Positions 13,625 to 27,945 of a stretch of DNA of 64,000 nucleotides are shown here, piece after piece. The DNA is from Loxodes magnus. Lineage: Eukaryota > Ciliophora > Karyorelictea > Loxodida > Loxodidae. The notes below the pieces were generated by a model that saw only the letters and a program-made list of their open reading frames with translations, was not told the DNA's origin and searched no databases. Each line of letters starts with the position of its first letter. Position 1 is the first letter of the stretch. The stretch covers positions 53,813-117,812 of the forward strand of contig CAMPDV010001447.1 of the NCBI GenBank assembly GCA_946699065.1. Direction: 5' to 3'. A program made the translations under genes and the position numbers.

Positions 13625-16600
13625 ATTGAAAGTATCAAATACTAGAAGTTATCTAAGAAAAGTGAATAAGAAAAGTAAGAAAAAGATTCTCAGTTTCTAT
13701 AAGTAATTGAAAGTATCAAATACTAGATGATATCTAAGAAAAGTGAATAAGAAAAGTGAATAAGAAAGGATAGTAAAAGAGTCTCAGTTTCAATAAGTAA
13801 TTGAAAGTATCAAATACTAGCAGTTATCTAAGAAAAGTGAATAATAAAAGTAAGAAAAAGAGTCTCAGTTTCAATAAGTATTTGAAAGTATCAAATACTA
13901 GAAGTTATCTAAGAAAAGTGAATAAGAAAAATAAGAAAAAGAGTCTCAGTTTCAATAAGTAATTGAAAGTATCAAATAATAGAAGTTATCTAAGAAAAGT
14001 GAATAAGAAAAGTAATAAAAAGATTCTCAGTTTCTATAAGTAATTGAAAGTATCAAATACTAGATGATATCTAAGAAAAGTGAATAAGAAAAGTGAATAA
14101 GAAAGGATAGTAAAAGAGTCTCAGTTTCAATAAGTAATTGAAAGTATCAAATACTAGCAGTTATCTAAGAAAAGTGAATAGGAAAAGATAGAAAAAGAGT
14201 CTCAGTTTCAATAAGTAATTGAAAGTATCAAATACTAGAAGTTATCTAAGAAAAGTGAATAAGAAAAGTGAATAAGAAAAGAAAGAAAAAGAGTCTCAGT
14301 TTCAATAAGTAATTGAAAGTTTCAAATACTAGAAGTTATCTAAGAAAAGTGAATAAGAAAAGTAATAAAAAGAGTCTCAGTTTCAATAAGTAATTGAAAA
14401 TATCAAATGCTAGAATTTATGAAGATTTCTAAGAAAAGTGAATAGGAAAAGATAGAAAAAGAGTCTCAGTTTCAATAAGCAATTGAAAGTATCAAATACT
14501 AGAAGTTATCTAAGAAAAGTGAATAATAAAAGTGAATAAGAAAAGTAAGAAAAAGAGTCTCAGTTTCAATAAGTAATTGAAAGTTTCAAATACTAGAAGT
14601 TATCTAAGAAAAGTGAATAAGAAAAGTGAAATGGAAAAGTAAGAAAAAGAGTCTCAGTTTCAATAAGTAATTGAAAGTATCAAATATTAGAAGTTATCTT
14701 AGAAAAGTGGATAAGAAAAGTGATTAAGAAAAGAAAGAAAAAGAGTCTCAGTTTCAATAAGTAATTGAAAGTATCAAATACTAGAAGTTATCTAAGAAAT
14801 GTGATTAAGAAAAGAAAGTAAAAGAGTCTTAGTTTCAATAAGTAATTGAAAATATCAAATGCTAGAATTTATATAGATTTCTAATAAAAGTGAATAGGAA
14901 AAGATAGAAAAAGAGTCTATGTTTCAATAAGTAATTGAAAGTATCAAATAATAGAAGATATCTAAGAAAAGTGAATAAGAAAAGTGAATAAGAAAGGATA
15001 GAAAAAGAGTCTCAGTTTCAATAAGTAATTGAAAGTATCAAATACTAGAAGTTATCTAAGAAATGTGATTAAGAAAAGTAAGAAAAAGAGTCTCAGTTTC
15101 AATAAGTAATTGAAAGTATCAAATACTAGAAGTTATCTAAGAAAAGTGAATAATAAAAGTGAATAAGAAAAGTAAGTAAAAGAGTCTGTGTTTCAATAAG
15201 TTATTGAAAGTATCAAATACTAGAGGTTATCTAAGAAAAGTGAATAATAAAGAAAGAAAAAGAGTCTCAGTTTCAATAAGTAATTGAAAGTATCAAATAC
15301 TAGAAGTTATCTAAGAAAAGTGAATAAGAAAAGTGAATAAAAAAAGTAATAAAAAGAATCTCAGTTTCAATAAGTAATTGAAAGTATCAAATAATAGAAG
15401 TTATCTAAGAAAAGTGAATAAGAAAAATAAGAAAAAGAGTCTCAGTTTCAATAAGTAATTGAAAGTATCAAATACTAGAAGTTATCTAAGAAAAGTGAAT
15501 AATAAAAGTGAATAAGAAAAGAAAGAAAAAGATTCTCAGTTTCAATAAGTAATTGAAAGTTTCAAATACTAGAAGTTATCTAAGAAAAGTGAATAATAAA
15601 AGTGAATAAGAAAAGAAAGAAAAAGAGTCTCAGTTTCAATAAGTAATTGAAAGTTTCAAATACTAGAAGTTATCTAAGAAAAGTGAATAAGAAAAGTGAA
15701 ATGGAAAAGTAAGAAAAAGAGTCTCAGTTTCAATAAGTAATTGAAAGTATCAAATATTAGAAGTTATCTTAGAAAAGTGGATAAGAAAAGTGATTAAGAA
15801 AAGAAAGAAAAAGAGTCTCAGTTTCAATAAGTAATTGAAAGTATCAAATACTAGAAGTTATCTAAGAAAATTGATTAAGAAAAGAAAGTAAAAGAGTCTT
15901 AGTTTCAATAAGTAATTGAAAATATCAAATGCTAGAATTTATATAGATTTCTAATAAAAGTGAATAGGAAAAGATAGAAAAAGAGTCTATGTTTCAATAA
16001 GTAATTGAAAGTATCAAATAATAGAAGATATCTAAGAAAAGTGAATAAGAAAAGTGAATAAGAAAGGATAGAAAAAGAGTCTCAGTTTCAATAAGTAATT
16101 GAAAGTATCAAATACTAGAAGTTATCTAAGAAATGTGATTAAGAAAAGTAAGAAAAAGAGTCTCAGTTTCTATAAGTAATTGAATGTATCAAATACTAGA
16201 AGTTATCTAAGAAGAGTGAATAAGAAAAGTGAATAAGAAAAGTAAGTAAAAGAGTCTGTGTTTCAATAAGTTATTGAAAGTATCAAATACTAGAGGTTAT
16301 CTAAGAAAAGTGAATAATAAAGTAAGAAAAAAAATCTCAGTTTCAATAAGTAATTGAAAGTATCAAATACTAGAAGTTATCTAAGAAAAGTGAATAAGAA
16401 AAGTGAATAAAAAAAGTAATAAAAAGAATCTCAGTTTCAATAAGTAATTGAAAGTTTCAAATACTAGAAGTTATCTAAGAAAAGTGAATAAGAAAAGTAA
16501 TAAAAAGAGTCTCAGTTTCAATAAGTAATTGAAAGTATCAAATATTAGAAGTTATCTTAGAAAAGTGGATAAGAAAAGTGATTAAGAAAAGAAAGAAAAA

Positions 16601-19600
16601 GAGTCTCAGTTTCAATAAGTAATTGAAAGTTTCAAATACTAGAAGTTATCTAAGAAAAGTGAATAATAAAGTAAGAAAAAAAATCTCAGTTTCAATAAGT
16701 AATTGAAAGTATCAAATACTAGATGATATCTAAGAAAAGTGAATAAGAAAAGTGAATAAAAAAAGTAATAAAAAGAATCTCAGTTTCAATAAGTAATTGA
16801 AAGTATCAAATAATAGAAGTTATCTAAGAAAAGTGAATAAGAAAAGTAATAAAAAGAGTCTCAGTTTCAATAAGTAATTGAAAGTATCAAATACTAGAAG
16901 TTATCTAAGAAAAGTGAATAATAAAAGTGAATAAGAAAAGAAAGAAAAAGAGTCTCAGTTTCAATAAGTAATTGAAAGTTTCAAATACTAGAAGTTATCT
17001 AAGAAAAGTGAATAAGAAAAGTAATAAAAAGAGTCTCAGTTTCAATAAGTAATTGAAAATATCAAATGCTAGAATTTATATAGATTTCTAAGAAAAGTGA
17101 ATAGGAAAAGATAGAAAAAGAGTCTCAGTTTCAATAAGTAATTGAAAGTATCAAATACTAGAAGTTATCTAAGAAATGTGATTAAGAAAAGAAAGTAAAA
17201 GAGTCTTAGTTTCAATAAGTAATTGAAAATATCAAATGCTAGAATTTATATAGATTTCTAATAAAAGTGAATAGGAAAAGATAGAAAAAGAGTCTATGTT
17301 TCAATAAGTAATTGAAAGTATCAAATAATAGAAGATATCTAAGAAAAGTGAATAAGAAAAGTGAATAAGAAAGGATAGAAAAAGAGTCTCAGTTTCAATA
17401 AGTAATTGAAAGTATCAAATAATAGAAGTTATCTAAGAAATGTGATTAAGAAAAGTAAGAAAAAGAGTCTCAGTTTCAATAAGTAATTGAAAGTATCAAA
17501 TACTAGAAGTTATCTAAGAAGAGTGAATAAGAAAAGTGAATAAGAAAAGTAAGTAAAAGAGTCTGTGTTTCAATAAGTTATTGAAAGTATCAAATACTAG
17601 AGGTTATCTAAGAAAAGTGAATAATAAAGTAAGAAAAAAAATCTCAGTTTCAATAAGTAATTGAAAGTATCAAATACTAGAAGTTATCTAAGAAAAGTGA
17701 ATAAGAAAAGTGAATAAAAAAAGTAATAAAAAGAATCTCAGTTTCAATAAGTAATTGAAAGTATCAAATAATAGAAGTTATCTAAGAAAAGTGAATAAGA
17801 AAAGTAATAAAAAGAGTCTCAGTTTCAATAAGTAATTGAAAGTATCAAATACTAGAAGTTATCTAAGAAAAGTGAATAATAAAAGTGAATAAGAAAAGAA
17901 AGAAAAAGAGTCTCAGTTTCAATAAGTAATTGAAAGTTTCAAATACTAGAAGTTATCTAAGAAAAGTGAATAAGAAAAATAAGAAAAAGAGTCTCAGTTT
18001 CAATAAGTAATTGAAAATATCAAATGCTAGAATTTATATAGATTTCTAAGAAAAGTAAATAGGAAAAGATAGAAAAAGAGTCTCAGTTTCAATAAGTAAT
18101 TGAAAGTATCAAATACTAGAAGTTATCTAAGAAAAGTGAATAATAAAAGTGAATAAGAAAAGAAAGAAAAAGAGTCTCAGTTTCAATAAGTAATTGAAAG
18201 TTTCAAATACTAGAAGTTATCTAAGAAAAGTGAATAAGAAAAGTGAAATGGAAAAGTAAGAAAAAGAGTCTCAGTTTCAATAAGTAATTGAAAGTATCAA
18301 ATATTAGAAGTTATCTTAGAAAAGTGGATAAGAAAAGTGATTAAGAAAAGAAAGAAAAAGAGTCTCAGTTTCAATAAGTAATTGAAAGTATCAAATACTA
18401 GAAGTTATCTAAGAAATGTGATTAAGAAAAGAAAGTAAAAGAGTCTTAGTTTCAATAAGTAATTGAAAATATCAAATGCTAGAATTTATATAGATTTCTA
18501 ATAAAAGTGTATAGGAAAAATAAGAAAAAGAGTCTCAGTTTCAATAAGTAATTGAAAGTATCAAATAATAGAAGATATCTAAGAAAAGTGAATAAGAAAA
18601 GTGAATAAGAAAGGATAGAAAAAGAGTCTCAGTTTCAATAAGTAATTGAAAGTATCAAATACTAGAAGTTATCTAAGAAGAGTGAATAAGAAAAGTGAAT
18701 AAGAAAAGTAAGTAAAAGAGTCTGTGTTTCAATAAGTTATTGAAAGTATCAAATACTAGAGGTTATCTAAGAAAAGTGAATAATAAAGTAAGAAAAAAAG
18801 TCTCAGTTTCAATAAGTAATTGAAAGTATCAAATAATAGAAGTTATCTAAGAAAAGTGAATAATAAAAGTGAATAAAAAAAGTAATAAAAAGAATCTCAG
18901 TTTCAATAAGTAATTGAAAGTATCAAATTCTAGAAGTTATCTAAGAAATGTGATTAAGAGAAGATAGAAAAAGAGTCTCAGTTTCAATAAGTAATTGAAA
19001 GTATCAAATACTAGAAGTTATCTAAGAAAAGTGAATAATAAAAGTGAATAAGAAAAGAAAGAAAAAGAGTCTCAGTTTCAATAAGTAATTGAAAGTTTCA
19101 AATACTAGAAGTTATCTAAGAAAAGTGAATAAGAAAAGTAATAAAAAGAGTCTCAGTTTCAATAAGTAATTGAAAGTATCAAATACTAGAAGTTATCTAA
19201 GAAAAGTGAATAATAAAAGTGAATAAGAAAAGTAATAAAAAGAATCTCAGTTTCAATAAGTAATTGAAAGTTTCAAATAATAGAAGTTATCTAAGAAAAG
19301 TGAATAAGAAAAGTAATAAAAAGATTCTCAGTTTCTATAAGTAATTGAAAGTATCAAATACTAGATGATATCTAAGAAAAGTGAATAAGAAAAGTGAATA
19401 AGAAAGGATAGTAAAAGAGTCTCAGTTTCAATAAGTAATTGAAAGTATCAAATACTAGCAGTTATCTAAAAAAAGTGAATAGGAAAAGATAGAAAAAGAG
19501 TCTCAGTTTCAATAAGTAATTGAAAGTATCAAATACTAGAAGTTATCTAAGAAAAGTGAATAAGAAAAGTGAATAAAAAAAGTAATAAAAAGAGTCTCAG

Positions 19601-22600
19601 TTTCAATAAGTAATTGAAAGTATCAAATACTAGCAGTTATCTAAAAAAAGTGAATAGGAAAAGATAGAAAAAGAGTCTCAGTTTCAATAAGTAATTGAAA
19701 GTATCAAATACTAGAAGTTATCTAAGAAAAGTGAATAAGAAAAGTGAATAAGAAAAGAAAGAAAAAGAGTCTCAGTTTCAATAAGTAATTGAAAGTTTCA
19801 AATACTAGAAGTTATCTAAGAAAAGTGAATAAGAAAAGTAATAAAAAGAGTCTCAGTTTCAATAAGTAATTGAAAATATCAAATGCTAGAATTTATATAG
19901 ATTTCTAATAAAAGTGTATAGGAAAAATAAGAAAAAGAGTCTCAGTTTCAATAAGTAATTGAAAGTATCAAATAATAGAAGATATCTAAGAAAAGTGAAT
20001 AAGAAAAGTGAATAAGAAAGGATAGAAAAAGAGTCTCAGTTTCAATAAGTAATTGAAAGTATCAAATAATAGAAGTTATCTAAGAAAAGTGAATAAGAAA
20101 AGTGAAATGGAAAAGTAAGAAAAAGAGTCTCAGTTTCAATAAGTAATTGAAAGTATCAAATACTAGAAGTTATCTAAGAAAAGTGAATAATAAAAGTGAT
20201 TAAGAAAAGAAAGTAAAAGAGTCTTAGTTTCAATAAGTAATTGAAAATATCAAATGCTAGAATTTATATAGATTTCTAATAAAAGTGAATAGGAAAAGAT
20301 AGAAAAAGAGTCTATGTTTCAATAAGTAATTGAAAGTATCAAATAATAGAAGATATCTAAGAAAAGTGAATAAGAAAAGTGAATAAGAAAGGATAGAAAA
20401 AGAGTCTCAGTTTCAATAAGTAATTGAAAGTATCAAATACTAGAAGTTATCTAAGAAATGTGATTAAGAAAAGTAAGAAAAAGAGTCTCAGTTTCAATAA
20501 GTAATTGAATGTATCAAATACTAGAAGTTATCTAAGAAGAGTGAATAAGAAAAGTGAATAAGAAAAGTAAGTAAAAGAGTCTGTGTTTCAATAAGTTATT
20601 GAAAGTATCAAATACTAGAGGTTATCTAAGAAAAGTGAATAATAAAGAAAGAAAAAGAGTCTCAGTTTCAATAAGTAATTGAAAGTATCAAATACTAGAA
20701 GTTATCTAAGAAAAGTGAATAAGAAAAGTGAATAAAAAAAGTAATAAAAAGAATCTCAGTTTCAATAAGTAATTGAAAGTATCAAATAATAGAAGTTATC
20801 TAAGAAAAGTGAATAAGAAAAATAAGAAAAAGAGTCTCAGTTTCAATAAGTAATTGAAAGTATCAAATACTAGAAGTTATCTAAGAAAAGTGAATAATAA
20901 AAGTGAATAAGAAAAGAAAGAAAAAGAGTCTCAGTTTCAATAAGTAATTGAAAGTTTCAAATACTAGAAGTTATCTAAGAAAAGTGAATAAGAAAAGTAA
21001 TAAAAAGAGTCTCAGTTTCAATAAGTAATTGAAAATATCAAATGCTAGAATTTATATAGATTTCTAAGAAAAGTGAATAGGAAAAGATAGAAAAAGAGTC
21101 TCAGTTTCAATAAGTAATTGAAAGTATCAAATACTAGAAGTTATCTAAGAAATGTGATTAAGAAAAGAAAGTAAAAGAGTCTTAGTTTCAATAAGTAATT
21201 GAAAATATCAAATGCTAGAATTTATATAGATTTCTAATAAAAGTGAATAGGAAAAGATAGAAAAAGAGTCTATGTTTCAATAAGTAATTGAAAGTATCAA
21301 ATAATAGAAGATATCTAAGAAAAGTGAATAAGAAAAGTGAATAAGAAAGGATAGAAAAAGAGTCTCAGTTTCAATAAGTAATTGAAAGTATCAAATACTA
21401 GAAGTTATCTAAGAAATGTGATTAAGAAAAGTAAGAAAAAGAGTCTCAGTTTCTATAAGTAATTGAATGTATCAAATACTAGAAGTTATCTAAGAAGAGT
21501 GAATAAGAAAAGTGAATAAGAAAAGTAAGTAAAAGAGTCTGTGTTTCAATAAGTTATTGAAAGTATCAAATACTAGAGGTTATCTAAGAAAAGTGAATAA
21601 TAAAGTAAGAAAAAAAATCTCAGTTTCAATAAGTAATTGAAAGTATCAAATACTAGAAGTTATCTAAGAAAAGTGAATAAGAAAAGTGAATAAAAAAAGT
21701 AATAAAAAGAATCTCAGTTTCAATAAGTAATTGAAAGTATCAAATAATAGAAGTTATCTAAGAAATGTGATTAAGAGAAGATAGAAAAAGAGTCTCAGTT
21801 TCAATAAGTAATTGAAAGTATCAAATACTAGAAGTTATCTAAGAAAAGTGAATAATAAAAGTGAATAAGAAAAGAAAGAAAAAGAGTCTCAGTTTCAATA
21901 AGTAATTGAAAGTTTCAAATACTAGAAGTTATCTAAGAAAAGTGAATAAGAAAAGTAATAAAAAGAGTCTCAGTTTCAATAAGTAATTGAATGTATCAAA
22001 TACTAGAAGTTATCTAAGAAAAGTGAATAATAAAAGTGAATAATAAAGAAAGAAAAAGAGTCTCAGTTTCAATAAGTAATTGAAAGTTTCAAATACTAGA
22101 AGTTATCTAAGAAATGTGATTAAGAAAAGTAAGAAAAAGAGTCTCAGTTTCAATAAGTAATTGAATGTATCAAATACTAGAAGTTATCTAAGAAGAGTGA
22201 ATAAGAAAAGTGAATAAGAAAAGTAAGTAAAAGAGTCTGTGTTTCAATAAGTTATTGAAAGTATCAAATACTAGAGGTTATCTAAGAAAAGTGAATAATA
22301 AAGAAAGAAAAAGAGTCTCAGTTTCAATAAGTAATTGAAAGTATCAAATACTAGAAGTTATCTAAGAAAAGTGAATAAGAAAAGTGAATAAAAAAAGTAA
22401 TAAAAAGAATCTCAGTTTCAATAAGTAATTGAAAGTATCAAATAATAGAAGTTATCTAAGAAAAGTGAATAAGAAAAATAAGAAAAAGAGTCTCAGTTTC
22501 AATAAGTAATTGAAAGTATCAAATACTAGAAGTTATCTAAGAAAAGTGAATAATAAAAGTGAATAAGAAAAGAAAGAAAAAGAGTCTCAGTTTCAATAAG

Positions 22601-25149
22601 TAATTGAAAGTTTCAAATACTAGAAGTTATCTAAGAAAAGTGAATAAGAAAAGTAATAAAAAGAGTCTCAGTTTCAATAAGTAATTGAAAATATCAAATG
22701 CTAGAATTTATATAGATTTCTAAGAAAAGTGAATAGGAAAAGATAGAAAAAGAGTCTCAGTTTCAATAAGTAATTGAAAGTATCAAATACTAGAAGTTAT
22801 CTAAGAAAAGTGAATAAGAAAAGTAATAAAAAGAGTCTCAGTTTCAATAAGTAATTGAAAATATCAAATGCTAGAATTTATATAGATTTCTAAGAAAAGT
22901 GAATAGGAAAAGATAGAAAAAGAGTCTCAGTTTCAATAAGTAATTGAAAGTATCAAATACTAGAAGTTATCTAAGAAAAGTGAATAATAAAAGTGAATAA
23001 GAAAAGAAAGAAAAAGAGTCTCAGTTTCAATAAGTAATTGAAAGTTTCAAATACTAGAAGTTATCTAAGAAAAGTGAATAAGAAAAGTGAAATGGAAAAG
23101 TAAGAAAAAGAGTCTCAGTTTCAATAAGTAATTGAAAGTATCAAATAATAGAAGATATCTAAGAAAAGTGAATAAGAAAAGTGAATAAGAAAGGATAGAA
23201 AAAGAGTCTCAGTTTCAATAAGTAATTGAAAGTATCAAATACTAGAAGTTATCTAAGAAATGTGATTAAGAAAAGTAAGAAAAAGAGTCTCAGTTTCAAT
23301 AAGTAATTGAATGTATCAAATACTAGAAGTTATCTAAGAAGAGTGAATAAGAAAAGTGAATAAGAAAAGTATGTAAAAGAGTCTGTGTTTCAATAAGTTA
23401 TTGAAAGTATCAAATACTAGAGGTTATCTAAGAAATGTGATTAAGAAAAGTAAGAAAAAAAGTCTCAGTTTCAATAAGTAATTGAAAGTATCAAATACTA
23501 GAAGTTATCTAAGAAAAGTGAATAATAAAAGTGAATAAGAAAAGAAAGAAAAAGAGTCTCAGTTTCAATAAGTAATTGAAAGTTTCAAATAATAGAAGTT
23601 ATCTAAGAAAAGTGAATAAGAAAAATAAGAAAAAGAGTCTCAGTTTCAATAAGTAATTGAAAGTATCAAATATTAGAAGTTATCTTAGAAAAGTGGATAA
23701 GAAAAGTGATTAAGAAAAGAAAGAAAAAGAGTCTCAGTTTCAATAAGTAATTGAAAGTATCAAATACTAGAAGTTATCTAAGAAATGTGATTAAGAAAAG
23801 AAAGTAAAAGAGTCTTAGTTTCAATAAGTAATTGAAAATATCAAATGCTAGAATTTATATAGATTTCTAATAAAAGTGAATAGGAAAAGATAGAAAAAGA
23901 GTCTATGTTTCAATAAGTAATTGAAAGTATCAAATAATAGAAGATATCTAAGAAAAGTGAATAAGAAAAGTGAATAAGAAAGGATAGAAAAAGAGTCTCA
24001 GTTTCAATAAGTAATTGAAAGTATCAAATAATAGAAGTTATCTAAGAAATGTGATTAAGAAAAATAAGAAAAAGAGTCTCAGTTTCAATAAGTAATTGAA
24101 AGTATCAAATACTAGAAGTTATCTAAGAAGAGTGAATAAGAAAAGTGAATAAGAAAAGTAAGTAAAAGAGTCTGTGTTTCAATAAGTTATTGAAAGTATC
24201 AAATACTAGAGGTTATCTAAGAAAAGTGAATAATAAAGTAAGAAAAAAAGTCTCAGTTTCAATAAGTAATTGAAAGTATCAAATAATAGAAGTTATCTAA
24301 GAAAAGTGAATAATAAAAGTGAATAAAAAAAGTAATAAAAAGAATCTCAGTTTCAATAAGTAATTGAAAGTATCAAATTCTAGAAGTTATCTAAGAAATG
24401 TGATTAAGAGAAGATAGAAAAAGAGTCTCAGTTTCAATAAGTAATTGAAAGTATCAAATACTAGAAGTTATCTAAGAAAAGTGAATAATAAAAGTGAATA
24501 AGAAAAGAAAGAAAAAGAGTCTCAGTTTCAATAAGTAATTGAAAGTTTCAAATACTAGAAGTTATCTAAGAAAAGTGAATAAGAAAAGTAATAAAAAGAG
24601 TCTCAGTTTCAATAAGTAATTGAAAATATCAAATGCTAGAATTTATATAGATTTCTAAGAAAAGTGAATAGGAAAAGATAGAAAAAGAGTCTCAGTTTCA
24701 ATAAGTAATTGAAAGTATCAAATACTAGAAGTTATCTAAGAAAAGTGAATAATAAAAGTGAATAAGAAAAGAAAGAAAAAGAGTCTCAGTTTCAATAAGT
24801 AATTGAAAGTTTCAAATACTAGAAGTTATCTAAGAAAAGTGAATAAGAAAAGAAAGTAAAAGAGTCTTAGTTTCAATAAGTAATTGAAAATATCAAATGC
24901 TAGAATTTATATAGATTTCTAATAAAAGTGAATAGGAAAAGATAGAAAAAGAGTCTATGTTTCAATAAGTAATTGAAAGTATCAAATAATAGAAGATATC
25001 TAAGAAAAGTGAATAATAAAGTAAGAAAAAGAGTTTCAGTTTCAATAAGTAGATCAAAGTATCAAATACTAGAAGTTATCTAAGAAAAGTGAATAAGAAA
25101 AGAAAGAAAAAGAGTCTCAGTTTCAATAAGTAATTGAAAGTATCAAATA

Positions 25150-27385
25150 CTAGAAGTTATCTAAGAAAAGTGAATAAGAAGATTGAATAAGAAAAGAAAG
25201 AAAAAGAGTCTCAGTTTCAATAAGTAATTGAAAGTATCAAATACTAGAAGTTATCTAAGAAAAGTGAATAATAAAAGTAAGAAAGAGAGTCTCAGTTTCA
25301 ATAAGTAATTGAAAGTATCAAATACTAGAAGTTATCTAAGAAAAGTGAATAATAAAAGTAAGAAAGAGAGTCTGAGTTTCAATAAGTTATTGAAAGTATC
25401 AAATAATAGAAGATATCTAAGAAAAGTGAATAAGAAAAGTAAGAAAAAGATTCTCAGTTTCTATAAGTAATTGAAAGTATCAAATACTAGATGATATCTA
25501 AGAAAAGTGAATAAGAAAAGTGAATAAGAAAGGATAGTAAAAGAGTCTCAGTTTCAATAAGTAATTGAAAGTATCAAATACTAGCAGTTATCTAAGAAAA
25601 GTGAATAATAAAAGTAAGAAAAAGAGTCTCAGTTTCAATAAGTAATTGAAAGTATCAAATACTAGAAGTTATCTAAGAAAAGTGAATAAGAAAAGTAAGA
25701 AAAAGATTCTCAGTTTCTATAAGTAATTGAAAGTATCAAATACTAGATGATATCTAAGAAAAGTGAATAAGAAAAGTGAATAAGAAAGGATAGTAAAAGA
25801 GTCTCAGTTTCAATAAGTAATTGAAAGTATCAAATACTAGCAGTTATCTAAGAAAAGTGAATAATAAAAGTAAGAAAAAGAGTCTCAGTTTCAATAAGTA
25901 ATTGAAAGTATCAAATACTAGAAGTTATCTAAGAAAAGTGAATGATAAAAGAAAGAAAAAGAGTCTCAGTTTCAATAAGTAGATTAAAGTATCAAATACT
26001 AGAAGTTATCTAAGAAAAGTGAATAAGAAAAGTAAGAAAAAGATTCTCAGTTTCTATAAGTAATTGAAAGTATCAAATACTAGATGATATCTAAGAAAAG
26101 TGAATAAGAAAAGTGAATAAGAAAGGATAGTAAAAGAGTCTCAGTTTCAATAAGTTATTGAAAGTATCAAATACTAGCAGTTATCTAAGAAATGTGATTA
26201 AGAAAAGTAAGAAAAAGAGTCTCAGTTTCAATAAGTAATTGAAAGTATCAAATACTAGAAGTTATCTAAGAAAAGTGAATAAGAAGATTGAATAAGAAAA
26301 GAAAGAAAAAGAGTCTCAGTTTCAATAAGTAATTGAAAGTATCAAATACTAGAAGTTATCTAAGAAAAGTGAATAATAAAAGTAAGAAAGAGAGTCTCAG
26401 TTTCAATAAGTAATTGAAAGTATCAAATACTAGAAGTTATCTAAGAAAAGTGAATAATAAAAGTAAGAAAGAGAGTCTGAGTTTCAATAAGTTATTGAAA
26501 GTATCAAATAATAGAAGATATCTAAGAAAAGTGAATAAGAAAAGTAAGAAAAAGATTCTCAGTTTCTATAAGTAATTGAAAGTATCAAATACTAGATGAT
26601 ATCTAAGAAAAGTGAATAAGAAAAGTGAATAAGAAAGGATAGTAAAAGAGTCTCAGTTTCAATAAGTAATTGAAAGTATCAAATACTAGCAGTTATCTAA
26701 GAAAAGTGAATAATAAAAGTAAGAAAAAGAGTCTCAGTTTCAATAAGTAATTGAAAGTATCAAATACTAGAAGTTATCTAAGAAAAGTGAATAAGAAAAG
26801 TAAGAAAAAGATTCTCAGTTTCTATAAGTAATTGAAAGTATCAAATACTAGATGATATCTAAGAAAAGTGAATAAGAAAAGTGAATAAGAAAGGATAGTA
26901 AAAGAGTCTCAGTTTCAATAAGTAATTGAAAGTATCAAATACTAGCAGTTATCTAAGAAAAGTGAATAATAAAAGTAAGAAAAAGAGTCTCAGTTTCAAT
27001 AAGTAATTGAAAGTATCAAATACTAGAAGTTATCTAAGAAAAGTGAATGATAAAAGAAAGAAAAAGAGTCTCAGTTTCAATAAGTAGATTAAAGTATCAA
27101 ATACTAGAAGTTATCTAAGAAAAGTGAATAAGAAAAGTAAGAAAAAGATTCTCAGTTTCTATAAGTAATTGAAAGTATCAAATACTAGATGATATCTAAG
27201 AAAAGTGAATAAGAAAAGTGAATAAGAAAGGATAGTAAAAGAGTCTCAGTTTCAATAAGTAATTGAAAGTATCAAATACTAGCAGTTATCTAAGAAATGT
27301 GATTAAGAAAAGTAAGAAAAAGAGTCTCAGTTTCAATAAGTAATTGAAAGTATCAAATACTAGAAGTTATCTAAGAAAAGTGAAT
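25150..27385. repeat. 1,105-bp tandem duplication at the satellite's right end
   Basis: The variant gaataagaagattgaataag occurs at about 25172 and 26277, and positions such as 25561/26666, 25981/27086 and 26161/27266 correspond at the same 1,105-bp offset. The match breaks near 27385, shortly before the array ends. Confidence 0.82.
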
Positions 27386-27629
27386 AATAAAAGTAAGAAA
27401 GAGAGTCTTAGTTTCAATAAGTAATTGAAAGTATCAAATACTAGAATTTATAAAGATTTCTAAGAAAAGTGAAAAAGAAAAGAAAGAAAAAGAGTCTCAG
27501 TTTCAATTAGTAGTTAAATATATCTTTTAAAGTAGTTATAATAATTGCTCTTTTAGCAGATAAAATACTCTCCATTGAACATTCCCTAAATCCCTAAAAG
27601 TTAAAATTCCGATATTATAAAACTAATTT

Positions 27630-27945
27630 TAGTTAAATTATCCTTCATATTAATCTCCATTTTTTCAAGTAAATTATCCTTATCCGTGTATTTTATTTTT
27701 TTAGAATTCTCCTTCAAAATATTTCCATTTACATATTTGATAATTCCTTTTCCTTCTTTGTAACCATTTGCAAATAGCCTTCATACTAATCTCTATTTTT
27801 TCATTAAAACATTCCTTATCAATGCATTTTATCTTTTTATCATTCTCTTTCATAAATGTTTCCATTTGCATAAATCATAATTCCTTTTCCATCTCTTTGC
27901 CCATTTATAAATTATCCTTCATATTATCTCCATTCTATCATTTGA
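27630..27945 (-). pseudogene. MORN-repeat gene fragment
   Basis: On the minus strand this stretch reads, with UAR as Gln, as MORN motifs: 'NGQRDGKGI', 'ANGNIYE', 'NGYKEGKGI', 'VNGNIFEGEF', 'KNGDQYEGQF'. At least one frameshift separates the halves. In-frame TGA codons fall where MORN repeats normally have Trp, as in 'GQFT-W-KNGDQYEG' (27665-27667) and 'MFQ-W-KNRD'; one more sits where Gly is usual. It is close in style to the intact MORN gene at 32338-35697 but inverted and only about two to three motifs long. It begins about 120 bp from the satellite edge. I read it as a relic; an exon of a larger gene is possible but nothing flanking supports that. Confidence 0.6.

Larger units (their letters stand above)
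1..27508. repeat. 27.5 kb satellite of ~80-94 bp units
   Basis: An unbroken tandem array fills the first 27.5 kb and continues past the left edge; it ends at 27508 where unrelated AT-rich sequence starts. Each unit has a conserved core (tctcagtttcaataagtaat, then gaaagtatcaaatactagaa, then gttatctaagaaaagtgaa) and a variable purine-rich linker. The linker is built from a 13-base module (gtgaataagaaaa) present once or twice, so units are mostly 81 or 94 bp; other variants are 80 and about 89 bp (with tttataaggatttct or tttatatagatttct). The plus strand is strongly purine-biased and C-poor. In 81-bp units one frame reads, with UAR as Gln, as a Lys/Ser/Arg-rich 27-residue repeat, but 94, 80 and 89 bp units shift the frame repeatedly and without compensation, so I read the array as non-coding satellite. 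Function unknown; a centromeric or heterochromatic role would be speculation. Confidence 0.97.

Noticed and set aside
1..27508. CRISPR-like array
   Set aside because: Units are contiguous diverged monomers with no unique spacers between identical repeats, and the setting is eukaryotic.
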